This document shows positions 9,042 to 17,202 of a DNA stretch of 64,000 nucleotides, piece after piece. The DNA lies in the NCBI RefSeq assembly GCF_014695725.1, contig NZ_JACJOU010000033.1, forward strand, positions 526,527-590,526. The letters run 5' to 3'. The stretch is from Microcoleus sp. FACHB-672 (lineage in GTDB: Bacteria > Cyanobacteriota > Cyanobacteriia > Cyanobacteriales > Oscillatoriaceae). The notes under the pieces were generated by a model. The model was not told the DNA's origin, did no database searches, and saw only the letters and a list, made by a program, of their open reading frames with translations. Made by a program: the position numbers and the translations under genes. Each line of letters starts with the position of its first letter. Within the stretch, counting starts at the first letter, position 1.

Positions 9042-9767
9042 ATGGCTGCAATTCCCAAGGATTTAGATGAAGCGATCGCCCAAGCGCAAGCCGCGACGAA
9101 AGCCGCAATCGCTGATGGCCTCCGCCGGCTGCAAGTTGAAATCGTGATTCCCGAACTTAAAGTCCAGCCCATTGCTGAAAAATTTATCCCGGCGCTGACA
9201 GAAGATTATGGTGAGCATCTGAAAGTTTATTTCCCTGATGCCGGTGCCGCCGCCCTAGCCCGTCGGGACTGGGGAGAGACGCCTTTTGTCGTTCGCGGCA
9301 TGAGCGAAATGAAAGGGCAAATACAACCCGATGACGAAGCGTTCCTGTTTGTGGAGCCTTCCTCGGTCGAGGTGAACGAACTTGAGAAAATGTGCCTAGA
9401 AGCCGGTGATCGCCCGGTTGTGCTGTTGCTGCCTCGGATGGAAAATATAGCAGTGATCGGCATTGGTGTTGCGGGGCGCAACCTCAGAGAGCGTTTCCTC
9501 AACTCGCTGGAGTCTTGTTATTACATTAGACCCCTAGACGGAGCCACCCTATTCCGCTGTTATCCTTCCCCTTGGCAGGTTTGGCTGGAAGTCGGTGAGA
9601 CTTTCGAGCTGGTTTCTGAGACAGCCACCAAGCCAATGGGAGATGCCTTAGAGCAAATTCTGGCCAAAGCTACTGGCTCACCAGACTCGCCAGAACAACC
9701 ACCCCAACCAAAACGTCAAGATTTTCTCTCAACACTTAAGAGTTTTATGCGTGCCCTCACACAGTAG
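9042..9767 (+). CDS. DUF1995 (LPA3-like) protein
   Basis: 241 residues matching the DUF1995 family shared by cyanobacteria and plastids. The Arabidopsis relative LPA3 is needed for photosystem II assembly. Family features are the opening PKDLDEAIAQAQAATKAAIADG, the segment RRLQVEIVIPELK, an EDYGEHLKVYFPDAGAA block, the central FLFVEPSSVEVNELEKMC, and a C-terminal FETFELVSE-like strand. There is no signal peptide, so it is probably cytoplasmic or thylakoid-peripheral. The last 30 residues are Pro-rich and variable. Downstream of the cysteine desulfurase, possibly co-transcribed. Role in photosynthesis is by family, not shown here. Confidence 0.88.
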   Translation: MAAIPKDLDEAIAQAQAATKAAIADGLRRLQVEIVIPELKVQPIAEKFIPALTEDYGEHLKVYFPDAGAAALARRDWGETPFVVRGMSEMKGQIQPDDEAFLFVEPSSVEVNELEKMCLEAGDRPVVLLLPRMENIAVIGIGVAGRNLRERFLNSLESCYYIRPLDGATLFRCYPSPWQVWLEVGETFELVSETATKPMGDALEQILAKATGSPDSPEQPPQPKRQDFLSTLKSFMRALTQ

Positions 9768-9879
9768 GGAAGCCTACAATTAAATTAAGCTCCAGTTATC
9801 GGTTGCGGATTTACTTAGCTGGGGACTGTAGCGTTACCCCGAAGCGCTACCCCCTATTTTTAGCCAGAGACTTTTTTAA

Positions 9880-10620
9880 ATGAGCGAAATAACTCACCGA
9901 CGCATTTTTATTGGCGATGTACATGGCCATTACGATGGTCTAATGGTTCTGTTGGATGCAATTGCCCCTGGAGCAGACGATCAGGTTTATTTCGTGGGTG
10001 ATTTGATTGATCGCGGGCCTCAAAGCGCTGATGTTGTGGAGTTTGTGCGACAAAGCGGCTATAAATGCGTTTTGGGCAACCACGAGCAACTGTTACTCGA
10101 TTCTTTCCCCAATGGACGCCAGAACAATCCGGCTCTGGCGGCATGGCTCTATAGTGGGGGGCGGGCGACGCTGGCAAGTTATGGAAAAGCCGGCATTCCA
10201 ATGGCTCATTTGGAATGGATGCGGACACTGCCAATTTACCTAGACTTGGGCGATATCTGGTTAGTGCATGCCGGCCTTGCTCCCAATCTCCCTTTGGAAA
10301 AACAAACGCCTGAGGACTTTTGCTGGATACGCGATGAATTCCACCGCAGCACTAAACCTTACTTTCCCGATAAACTGATCATCACCGGCCACACGATTAC
10401 GTTTACCTTACCGGGCGTAGCTGCCGGCGAACTGGCTCAAGGGCCGGGATGGCTCGATATCGACACCGGCGCTTATCATCCCATCAGTGGTTGGTTAACC
10501 GGCGTTGACATCACCCATCGAAAAGTTTATCAAGTCAATGTGTTTCAGTACAGTGTCCGCACGTTACCTCTGGATGAAGCGATCACACAGATTCAACCAG
10601 AACGGGTACTGATGAAGTGA
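9880..10620 (+). CDS. PPP-family metallophosphoesterase (Ser/Thr phosphatase or ApaH-like)
   Basis: 246 residues with the complete calcineurin-like metallophosphoesterase motif set: GDVHGHYDGL (metal site 1), GDLIDRGPQS (bridging Asp), GNHEQ (Asn-His), a His in LVHAGLAPN, and a final GHT. This set is shared by bacterial PrpA/PrpB-type protein phosphatases and diadenosine tetraphosphatases, and I cannot choose between them from sequence. Cytoplasmic, no signal peptide. It stands alone, 112 bases after the LPA3-like gene. Confidence 0.9.
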   Translation: MSEITHRRIFIGDVHGHYDGLMVLLDAIAPGADDQVYFVGDLIDRGPQSADVVEFVRQSGYKCVLGNHEQLLLDSFPNGRQNNPALAAWLYSGGRATLASYGKAGIPMAHLEWMRTLPIYLDLGDIWLVHAGLAPNLPLEKQTPEDFCWIRDEFHRSTKPYFPDKLIITGHTITFTLPGVAAGELAQGPGWLDIDTGAYHPISGWLTGVDITHRKVYQVNVFQYSVRTLPLDEAITQIQPERVLMK

Positions 10621-10769
10621 AACGTTAAGTTCAGTATTTGAATTAAATTGAATATTGCTTGGGATGGCGCGATATCAACGAAGCACGCGCCCAGAGAGAT
10701 TGACGAAATTTTTGACCCTCTGGACGCGGTTCTGATTGGTGTGGCTGCGGTTTTAACCGGCAACTCCAC

Positions 10770-11627
10770 TTATAATAGCTGCTGAATTTTGGCTTTGTAG
10801 GCTGCACTGTCTTGGCCATCTCCCACGCTCGCTTGAGCCGGGTCAACAGTTTGTCGAATGGCCTCGATCCGATCTTCAGTTGCTGGGTGAGAGCTTAAAA
10901 AAGTGGGTGCTGAGCGACCTTTACCTAGCAGTTTTTGAAAAAAGCCGATCATGCCAGATTGAGCGTAGCCGGCCCCTTTTAATGCCATCAAACCTGTTTT
11001 ATCGGCTTCATATTCATAATTTCGGCTTCTAGGCAGCCGCAGGGCGACTTGCACCCCAAGTCTCACGGCTGTGTTTCGATCCATACCGGCAGCGGAGGCC
11101 AATCCTTGCTCAATTGAGGCTTTTCTGATGCCCTTCAGGACGTGCTTGCCTGAAATATGACCAATTTCATGGGCCATGACGCTCGCAAGTTGGGATTCGT
11201 TGTCTGCTGCTTTAATCAAGCCGGTGTTGATATAAACAAAACCCCCCACCGTCGCAAAGGCATTGATGTTATCGTCTGTAACGACTTGAAAGGTATAGGG
11301 AATATTAGGCCGGTCGCTCTGAGCAGCCAAGCGCTGACCAATTTGGTCAATGTACTTATTCAGTTCCGCGTTTCGGCTGATCTTAACCTCACGACGCAGC
11401 TGCTTGTTTATCTGCCCTCCAAATTCAACTTCTTTTTCATCAGACATATTGGCAATCTGAATTCCCTGAATTACCTGAATTCCGCCGCGAAATATGTCTC
11501 CGATGGAAATCGCCTGGCTGGGGTAAGAGGAACCCACAGTCACGCTGATAGCGACGACGACAGACAGCAACGCATAGAACCAGCGCCGATGGGAAGAACG
11601 GGAAATCAAAGACAAAGGATTAAACAT
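10770..11627 (-). CDS. M48-family metalloprotease, secreted
   Basis: 285 residues. The N-terminal positive stretch plus hydrophobic helix (FYALLSVVVAISVTVGSS) is a signal peptide with probable cleavage at SQA. The zinc site HExxH is visible at H153-E-I-G-H157 (MAHEIGHISGKH), with the third ligand in YEYEADKTG, a typical M48 arrangement like BepA/LoiP. Active in the periplasm, where such enzymes clear or mature envelope proteins. The C-terminal SSHPATEDRIEAIRQ motif is standard for the family. It is divergent from the DUF4330 gene. A second, unrelated-branch M48 protease sits at 12958-13944. Confidence 0.94.
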   Translation of the reverse strand: MFNPLSLISRSSHRRWFYALLSVVVAISVTVGSSYPSQAISIGDIFRGGIQVIQGIQIANMSDEKEVEFGGQINKQLRREVKISRNAELNKYIDQIGQRLAAQSDRPNIPYTFQVVTDDNINAFATVGGFVYINTGLIKAADNESQLASVMAHEIGHISGKHVLKGIRKASIEQGLASAAGMDRNTAVRLGVQVALRLPRSRNYEYEADKTGLMALKGAGYAQSGMIGFFQKLLGKGRSAPTFLSSHPATEDRIEAIRQTVDPAQASVGDGQDSAAYKAKIQQLL

Positions 11628-11845
11628 ACTAGCTGTGTGAGGAAACTCTATATCAACAACAGTTCTTTTAGGATCGACTGATAAAATCTAGTTTAGTGTT
11701 CCCTACCACACAGTGGTTCTATCGGGCAAGCTTCTGGAGATAAAACTGTCGGCCAACTTTAAAAGTCACCTGAAGTAGAGCGCCGGCAGTGGTAATCTCT
11801 GTGTTAGTTTAGACAACTGTGACTGTTTGGTCAGGACAATTCTCT

Positions 11846-12379
11846 ATGAAGCTTTTAGATTCTCAAGGGCGCTTATTCGGTAAAATTAGCATCCTCGATG
11901 TGGGGGCTGCACTGGTGATTCTGCTGGTAGTTGTGGGGATTTTCTTCTTTCCTGGCACCTCTGGTTCTGTGGCTCAAGTCAATGTCCCCACCAAACCTAT
12001 TGAGGTTGATTTGATTGTCCGAGGTCTGAGTGTGCGCGATCCCAAAGCTTTGATCCAAGAGTTTCAAAAAACGAACACGACAAATGTGATTATTCGCAAT
12101 CAGCCTTACGGTAAGATTGATATTAAATCAGTACAACTTCTAGACAAAATGTTGGCAGTTCCCCAACCCGATGGCTCGGTCAAGCCAAAACCCGATCCAA
12201 GAGTTGAGGAGAATTACAGCAGCAATCTGCTGATTACACTGACTGGCAAAGCTCAAATTACTGAAACTGGGCCGGTATTGGGTAATAGTAAACTGAAAAT
12301 TGGAACGCCGGTTGAACTTGAAGGTTTTACCTATAATTTCAATTCCAGCGTGATTGATGTGCGAGTGCTAGACAAATAG
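11846..12379 (+). CDS. DUF4330 membrane-anchored protein
   Basis: Start set at ATG 11846 (MKLLDSQGRLFGKISILDVG) because AGGA at 11833-11836 lies at a good distance; a GTG at 11819 would add nine residues. A single N-terminal membrane helix (AALVILLVVVGIFFF) anchors a roughly 140-residue domain of the DUF4330 family. The domain begins IEVDLIVRGLSVRDP and ends in a beta-rich LKIGTPVELEGFTYNFNSSV segment. The LDSQGRLFGKISILD N-terminus is a family signature. Topology suggests the domain faces the periplasm or lumen. Function of the family is not known to me. Confidence 0.86.
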   Translation: MKLLDSQGRLFGKISILDVGAALVILLVVVGIFFFPGTSGSVAQVNVPTKPIEVDLIVRGLSVRDPKALIQEFQKTNTTNVIIRNQPYGKIDIKSVQLLDKMLAVPQPDGSVKPKPDPRVEENYSSNLLITLTGKAQITETGPVLGNSKLKIGTPVELEGFTYNFNSSVIDVRVLDK

Positions 12380-12495
12380 CAGGACGAGCAAATATATCAG
12401 TCAGGGGAAAGCGGTTATGCTGCATGAGTTGCCGGCAACGATCTTCTTAGGGTTCTGCTAACTTTGACTGCACTCACCAACCGGCAGCCAAGTCC

Positions 12496-12894
12496 ATGCT
12501 TCAAGATCCTGCAATTCGCAATCCCATCGCTATCACTTTTGGCGCGATTGCCGGTGCCCTCAGTCGCTATTACTTGACTTTGTGGTTTGCACAGCGCTTC
12601 GGCACCGGCTTTCCCTACGGCACCTTTTTTATCAATCTCACCGGCTGTTTTGGCATGGGCTTGTTTATTACCCTAGCTTTAGAACGGCTGACAACCATTC
12701 CCCCAGAAGTGCGGTTGTTAGTTACTACCGGCTTCTTGGGGGCTTACACAACTTTCTCCACCTATGGGTTAGAGAGCGTTGTCTTATTACGCAATCAGCA
12801 CTTTCTCACAGCCGGCTTTTATTGGATAGGCAGTGCTTTTCTAGGACTCATCTGTGTTCAATTGGGCGTTTTTCTAGGCCGGTTGGGGAAATAA
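12496..12894 (+). CDS. crcB: Fluoride exporter CrcB/Fluc
   Basis: 132 residues with four membrane helices, the normal size for the dimeric Fluc fluoride channel. Motifs include [13 protein letters not shown] in helix 1, [16 protein letters not shown] in helix 2, and [17 protein letters not shown] in helix 3 with the pore-lining Phe and Ser/Thr track and the central sodium site. The protein prevents fluoride build-up by passive export through the inner membrane. The conserved Asn of helix 2 is present (INLTG). Only one crcB copy is here although many bacteria carry tandem pairs. I saw no fluoride riboswitch pattern in the 116 bases upstream. Confidence 0.95.
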   Translation: MLQDPAIRNPIAITFGAIAGALSRYYLTLWFAQRFGTGFPYGTFFINLTGCFGMGLFITLALERLTTIPPEVRLLVTTGFLGAYTTFSTYGLESVVLLRNQHFLTAGFYWIGSAFLGLICVQLGVFLGRLGK

Positions 12895-12957
12895 TGCAGA
12901 ATTTTCAGCGGTTATTTGTCTTCAATCGCTTACTCTGCAGAAGGCAATGAGCGAATA

Positions 12958-13944
12958 CTACTGTTCTCCCGGTGGACGCTGAGATTTCACCCGATTAATT
13001 TCCCGTTGCAATTCCTCAACCTGCCGGCGCAATACATCCACATCATTATCATTGCTGGATGCCTCTGATTGCACCTCAACCGATCCCTCCGCACTTGCAC
13101 GGCGATAGTTGCCGGCACGAATTTGACGGTAATCTTCTGATTTTGACCATTCTTGCAAATAGTGAACTCGCTCAACCGTGAAAGGATGGCTGAGAAACAC
13201 ATTTTGAGCAATGTTATTATAAAGCAAAAATTTATACACTTGATTCAAACTGTCTTGGTCGAGTTGCTGATACCTTTCTGCTTGACGAAGAAACTCCTCT
13301 AAACTGCACTCGTTACTGTGCCGAACACTGCCGCCGGCAAGTTTCATCATCGCCAGCATCACCGGATTCAAATCATCCGTAACCAAAAAAGCCGCTCGAT
13401 CCGCAGACAATTCAGCTTTTCGCATCCATTCATAAAATGCTAAAATCAACCCCCTACTTACTATATTGCCGATTCCAAACGTCAAATCTCCAATAAAAAA
13501 AGCAACTTCCATTGCCCACCGCGCCATTTGAATTAAGGTCGTGTGACCGCATTTAATATGCCCTAATTCATGAGCTATTACAGTCCGAATTTCCTCATCG
13601 CTCAGTAAGTCTAAAAGCCCAGAATTTAAAATTACAGAAGGCTGTTCTTGCCCAATTGCATGAGCGTTAGCCTGGGGATTTTGAGCGATAAATAATGAAG
13701 GTTCAGGGTAAATATCTAAATCCCGCACGCATTCCCGGAATATATTATAGAGGCTAGCATACTGGCGGGGTCCCACTTGAATGCTATTGCCCATTAAAAA
13801 AACGAACTGGGGGCGCTCATAAACAAATTCTACAAATTTGCGGGCCACCATATCAAAGCCAGGTAAACTGCGTAAAGCTTGCTCAGCTTCGCGATCAAGG
13901 GGATGACGAAAGGCTTCGCTAGAGATTCCAGGGTAAGAAGGCAT
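12958..13944 (-). CDS. M48-family metallopeptidase, cytoplasmic type
   Basis: 328 residues. The zinc motif is HELGH at residues 125-129 (TVIAHELGHIKCGH), with a second metal-side segment AELSADRAAFLV supplying the Glu ligand. There is no signal peptide; a hydrophobic stretch (MARWAMEVAFFIGDLTFGIG) after the active site may be a membrane helix or hairpin. The opening PGISSEAFRHPLDREAEQAL resembles the cyanobacterial/plant branch of M48 proteins. The C-terminus ends in a coiled coil (VDVLRRQVEELQREINRVKS). Convergent with crcB. Substrate unknown. Confidence 0.92.
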   Translation of the reverse strand: MPSYPGISSEAFRHPLDREAEQALRSLPGFDMVARKFVEFVYERPQFVFLMGNSIQVGPRQYASLYNIFRECVRDLDIYPEPSLFIAQNPQANAHAIGQEQPSVILNSGLLDLLSDEEIRTVIAHELGHIKCGHTTLIQMARWAMEVAFFIGDLTFGIGNIVSRGLILAFYEWMRKAELSADRAAFLVTDDLNPVMLAMMKLAGGSVRHSNECSLEEFLRQAERYQQLDQDSLNQVYKFLLYNNIAQNVFLSHPFTVERVHYLQEWSKSEDYRQIRAGNYRRASAEGSVEVQSEASSNDNDVDVLRRQVEELQREINRVKSQRPPGEQ

Positions 13945-14069
13945 AATAAGGGTTTTCGCGACCGATGGGGTTCAATATAAATACTAATATATTGGCAAAT
14001 GCAAGAAGCACCCAACAACTATCAATACTTCTCCTGAGAAGATAGCACCAGGGAATGGCTGTCTTCCAA

Positions 14070-14093
14070 AAAAATCCTCCTTCGTCAGGAGGC
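14070..14093 (-). terminator. Rho-independent terminator of the coiled-coil operon
   Basis: Read on the minus strand: cctcct-gacga-aggagg followed by attttttt. A short GC stem with a T-tract, about 150 bases downstream of the stop of the 14241-15329 gene. Confidence 0.75.
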
Positions 14094-14240
14094 TGGCATT
14101 ACCCAAATTTTTTTTGAGGCCGGTTTGGAAAATTTATTCTCGATTCTCGCTACAATCTCTAGTTAAACGGAACCATTCATCCAATGTGGGGCATCATCAG
14201 GGAAATGGAGACGCAAAAAGCCATCCCTTTTCCCTCAAGG

Positions 14241-15329
14241 TTATTTACTTTTTTGCAGAGTTTTTGCTTGTTCCAAAGCGATTTCTTTGAGAACCTGAGA
14301 TGAACTCATATTCGACGCCCCTTCAATTGCCTTCACTGCTAAATCTTGCACCTGTTTGAGCGCCGATTCAAGCTGCTTAGAAAGGCTGAGAATCCGTGCA
14401 TCCTGAGTTTGAATGGTCTGCTCTAAAGACTGCATTCTCAGTTCATACAAACGCTTTTGACCTTCCACTTCCTTGGCATACAAATCAGCACTAACTTTCG
14501 CTTGATAGTTGCCAATTCCTTTGCCTTCTTCGGTTGCCTTCTTAATTGCCGCCTCCTTATCTTTAGCAAAAGCGTCTACCTTAGCTTTCGCTTCTTCATA
14601 TTGTTTCTCGCGTTCGGAGATTTGTTTTGCCCGCTCAGCCCATTCTTTCTCTTTTACCTTCTTAATTTCTTCTAGCTCTGTATACAAGCTCTTTTGCTGC
14701 AACTCATATTCATCTGTATTGAGCTGGCGTTGAAGTTTGAGTTCGTATTGATATTCCTGAGTGTCCCTTTGACGCGTTGTACTATATAAATCATTGCGCT
14801 CTTTAGTCGCTCGTTTATATTCTTCTTGCTCTTTATCCCAAGCCTTTTTCTGCTCCTGCTTTTCTTGCTCAAGAGCCTCACGTCTTTGACTTAATTCTTC
14901 ATAAAACTCTTTAGAGCTTTCTTCATATTCTTGAATTAAAGTTTCTAACGTATCTTCCGCAACTTGCAGCGCGTGCAGTTCTTCTAATTGCTTAAGTTCC
15001 GCTGCTACCGACTGCCGAATTTCTGCAAGTTGAGAAGCCTCTAAAGTCAGTTGTTCAGATAACTCGCTGACAGCGCTCCCTAGATTTAATTGAATCTTGG
15101 CCAGACTTTCAATCGTTTGATTCATCTTTTGTTGAGCGACTTGGCCTTGATTCATCATTTTGTTGGGTTCTCCCTGCGGTTGATTAATCGGTTTTTGAGA
15201 AGTGGCTGCTTTCTGTTCTTTTTGCAGTTTTTCCAGTTCAGATTTGATCGCTATTTTTTCCTGACTTAGTTCTTCAAATGCCTTTAGAATTTCATCTTTG
15301 GTACTCTTCGTGTTGATTTTTTTTGTCAT
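14241..15329 (-). CDS. Large coiled-coil protein, paralogue 1
   Basis: 362 residues, nearly all charged alpha-helix rich in E, K and Q. The N-terminal block KDEILKAFEELSQEK is shared in pattern with the neighbouring gene (KAKIIEAFNQLLAERKK). A Gln/Met-rich linker follows (residues 45-75), then a block NLGSAVSELSEQLTLEASQL that also recurs in the neighbour, then about 230 residues of heptad-like helix. Strong ribosome site TTGGAG seven bases before the ATG. No enzyme motif, signal peptide or membrane segment. Cyanobacterial coiled-coil-rich proteins can polymerise into filaments, and a paired heteropolymer is an attractive inference here but unproven. Confidence 0.85.
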   Translation of the reverse strand: MTKKINTKSTKDEILKAFEELSQEKIAIKSELEKLQKEQKAATSQKPINQPQGEPNKMMNQGQVAQQKMNQTIESLAKIQLNLGSAVSELSEQLTLEASQLAEIRQSVAAELKQLEELHALQVAEDTLETLIQEYEESSKEFYEELSQRREALEQEKQEQKKAWDKEQEEYKRATKERNDLYSTTRQRDTQEYQYELKLQRQLNTDEYELQQKSLYTELEEIKKVKEKEWAERAKQISEREKQYEEAKAKVDAFAKDKEAAIKKATEEGKGIGNYQAKVSADLYAKEVEGQKRLYELRMQSLEQTIQTQDARILSLSKQLESALKQVQDLAVKAIEGASNMSSSQVLKEIALEQAKTLQKSK

Positions 15330-15447
15330 AATTTATCTCCAAAAAGGGTTAAGGAAAGCGTAACCAGAGAAAGACAATCCTAACGAATAGATGTAGCGGC
15401 GGCTTTGATAAAGAAACGAAGACAAAACTCGCCTTTGCTGCTGATAT

Positions 15448-16458
15448 CTAACTTTTTACTTTCTCTTGAGAACTTCCATTATTAGAAGAGGTTGCAAATG
15501 CTCGCATGGAGAGGTCTTGTGCTTGCTTTATCGTCGCTTGAAGTTGGGATGAAATATCCGCAATTTGTTCGGATTGTCTTTGAATTGTCTCTTCTAGAGA
15601 CTTAATTTCTAATTGATAACTTTCATCAGTTTTGTCCCACTCTTTCTTAAATAAATCAGCCTTCACTTTCGCATCTCGATTAACCTCTTCAATTGCCTTT
15701 TTCCGAGCTTCATCTTCTGCTTTTTTCAATTCTTCTGGCATCGTCGCTACTTTTTGTTGGTATTCTTCAAATAATTTTTGATTCGCTGCCAATACTTTTT
15801 CACGCTCAGTCCATTGTTTTTGATTGGCTTGCTCAGTTGCAAGCAGCTCTCTTTCTTGTTTCCGGGCGCGATCTTCATACTCATCTGTTTCAATTTTGCG
15901 CGTGCGTTCGATTTTATATTGATAATCCTCTGCTTCCTGCCGGCGCTCTTTAATTAATAGCTCAGTCTGTTCTTGAACGGAGATTTCATATTCCTCTCCC
16001 TCTTTTTGCCAAGCCTTTTTCTTTTCAGCTTTGTCTTTTTCAAGTGCTTCTCGCTGAGCATCTGCCGCTTGTTCTAACGCTTTTAAGGTGGCTTGGTGTT
16101 CTTGATTTAAAATATGCAGGGCGTCAGCTACAATTCTAATTTGCTGAAACTCTTGCAAGTTCTGCGCTTCAATTTCTATTGCTCGCTTAAGTTCGCCTAG
16201 CTTTGAGGTTTCTGTGGCTAATTTCCCTGATAAGCCGGTAACAATGCTACCAAACTCTAATTGTAGATCTGCAAGACCTTTAACAATGCTATCAATAGTA
16301 TAGGTTGAGGCGACTTCAAGAAGCTGTTTATTCTGTTCTTTCGCCGCTTCTTGTTCCTTCGTCGCTACTTTTGAGTCAATTTTCTTACGTTCAGCGAGCA
16401 GTTGATTAAATGCTTCGATGATTTTGGCTTTACTGTCTTTGGGGGCCACTTTGTTCAT
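15448..16458 (-). CDS. Large coiled-coil protein, paralogue 2
   Basis: 336 residues from ATG 16458 (MNKVAPKDSKAKIIEAFNQL). The alternative ATG two codons earlier (16464) is too close to the AGAGGA ribosome site. Architecture mirrors the gene downstream: an AFNQL N-terminal helix, a short variable linker, the block LQLEFGSIVTGLSGKLATET, then a long E/K/Q-rich helix (LEKDKAEKKKAWQKEGEEYE versus LEQEKQEQKKAWDKEQEEYK in paralogue 1). The gap between them is 118 bases. Together they are clearly a tandem duplication. Cytoplasmic and structural by appearance; function unknown. Confidence 0.85.
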   Translation of the reverse strand: MNKVAPKDSKAKIIEAFNQLLAERKKIDSKVATKEQEAAKEQNKQLLEVASTYTIDSIVKGLADLQLEFGSIVTGLSGKLATETSKLGELKRAIEIEAQNLQEFQQIRIVADALHILNQEHQATLKALEQAADAQREALEKDKAEKKKAWQKEGEEYEISVQEQTELLIKERRQEAEDYQYKIERTRKIETDEYEDRARKQERELLATEQANQKQWTEREKVLAANQKLFEEYQQKVATMPEELKKAEDEARKKAIEEVNRDAKVKADLFKKEWDKTDESYQLEIKSLEETIQRQSEQIADISSQLQATIKQAQDLSMRAFATSSNNGSSQEKVKS

Positions 16459-17202
16459 ATTCATTTTCCTCTAATAGCGTTATGACGTGAGGGGATTTTT
16501 AGCGAGTCTGAATTTGATCTAAAAAGTGTTGATTTTTTCATCAACTAGCTTATCATAACCGATGTTGATTTTTCCGTCAATAGATCGAATAAAAATCGTT
16601 AGAACTTCTAGAGGGCAAGGGTTTCAGCCATCAAAGAACGGCTAAGTGTAGTTGGTCAAAGCTAGCTTGTTGGGTATTGACGAAAAAAAAGCTCATCTAA
16701 AAAATATTTAACGTTTAGAGCGCTATATTGTCAGTTTTACGCCGAAATAACAGCTTGTTATACAATACTTCACAAGCAAAAAAGCCTAACTTAAATTCAT
16801 AACAAAACTTAAATTAGGTTGCCCTATAACTGGGTATTTTCATGCAGCGCCGGCAGGCAGAAGATGCGCTGCGACGGGCCAATCAAGAATTACAGCGGCT
16901 AGCAAACTTAGAGGGCTTAACTCAAATTGCCAACCGGCGTTATTTCGATGAGATGCTGAATTCTTAATGGCTGCGTCTGCAACAGGAGCATTTGCCTCTA
17001 TCGCTGATTATGGTTGATGTTGACGCTTTTAAATGCTACAACGATTCCTACGGACATCAAGCTGGGGATGATGGAAAATTTTCCATTAAAAGGCGTAGCT
17101 TAGGGCGTGGAACATCAAGGAAATCCTCCGCTAGTGCGGTCAAATTTAATAGCTAAAGCTACTACATTAAAATCGCTTTACTTCTATGAATACTTCCTAT
17201 AT
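16459..17202. other. Gap around the GGDEF remnant
   Basis: Besides the pseudogene at 16842-17078, the left part (16465-16841) is AT-rich and presumably carries the promoter of the coiled-coil pair. The right part (17079-17202) contains a small stem ccgc-tagt-gcgg and no ORF; it may be the scar that truncated the GGDEF gene. Confidence 0.5.
16842..17078 (+). pseudogene. GGDEF (diguanylate cyclase) fragment with in-frame stop
   Basis: The frame from ATG 16842 reads MQRRQAEDALRRANQELQRL, then ANLEGLTQIANRRYFDEMLN, a canonical GGDEF-domain start. A stop (taa, 16965-16967) replaces what should be a Glu codon in S-E-WLRLQ. The same frame continues [22 protein letters not shown] and then loses similarity before the GGDEF signature itself. 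So a diguanylate cyclase gene is both truncated and interrupted. The sequence after 17078 has no homology to the domain. This is a remnant, not a functional gene. Confidence 0.88.

Noticed and set aside
12380..12495. Fluoride riboswitch upstream of crcB
   Set aside because: Looked for it because of crcB, but no recognisable riboswitch pattern is present.
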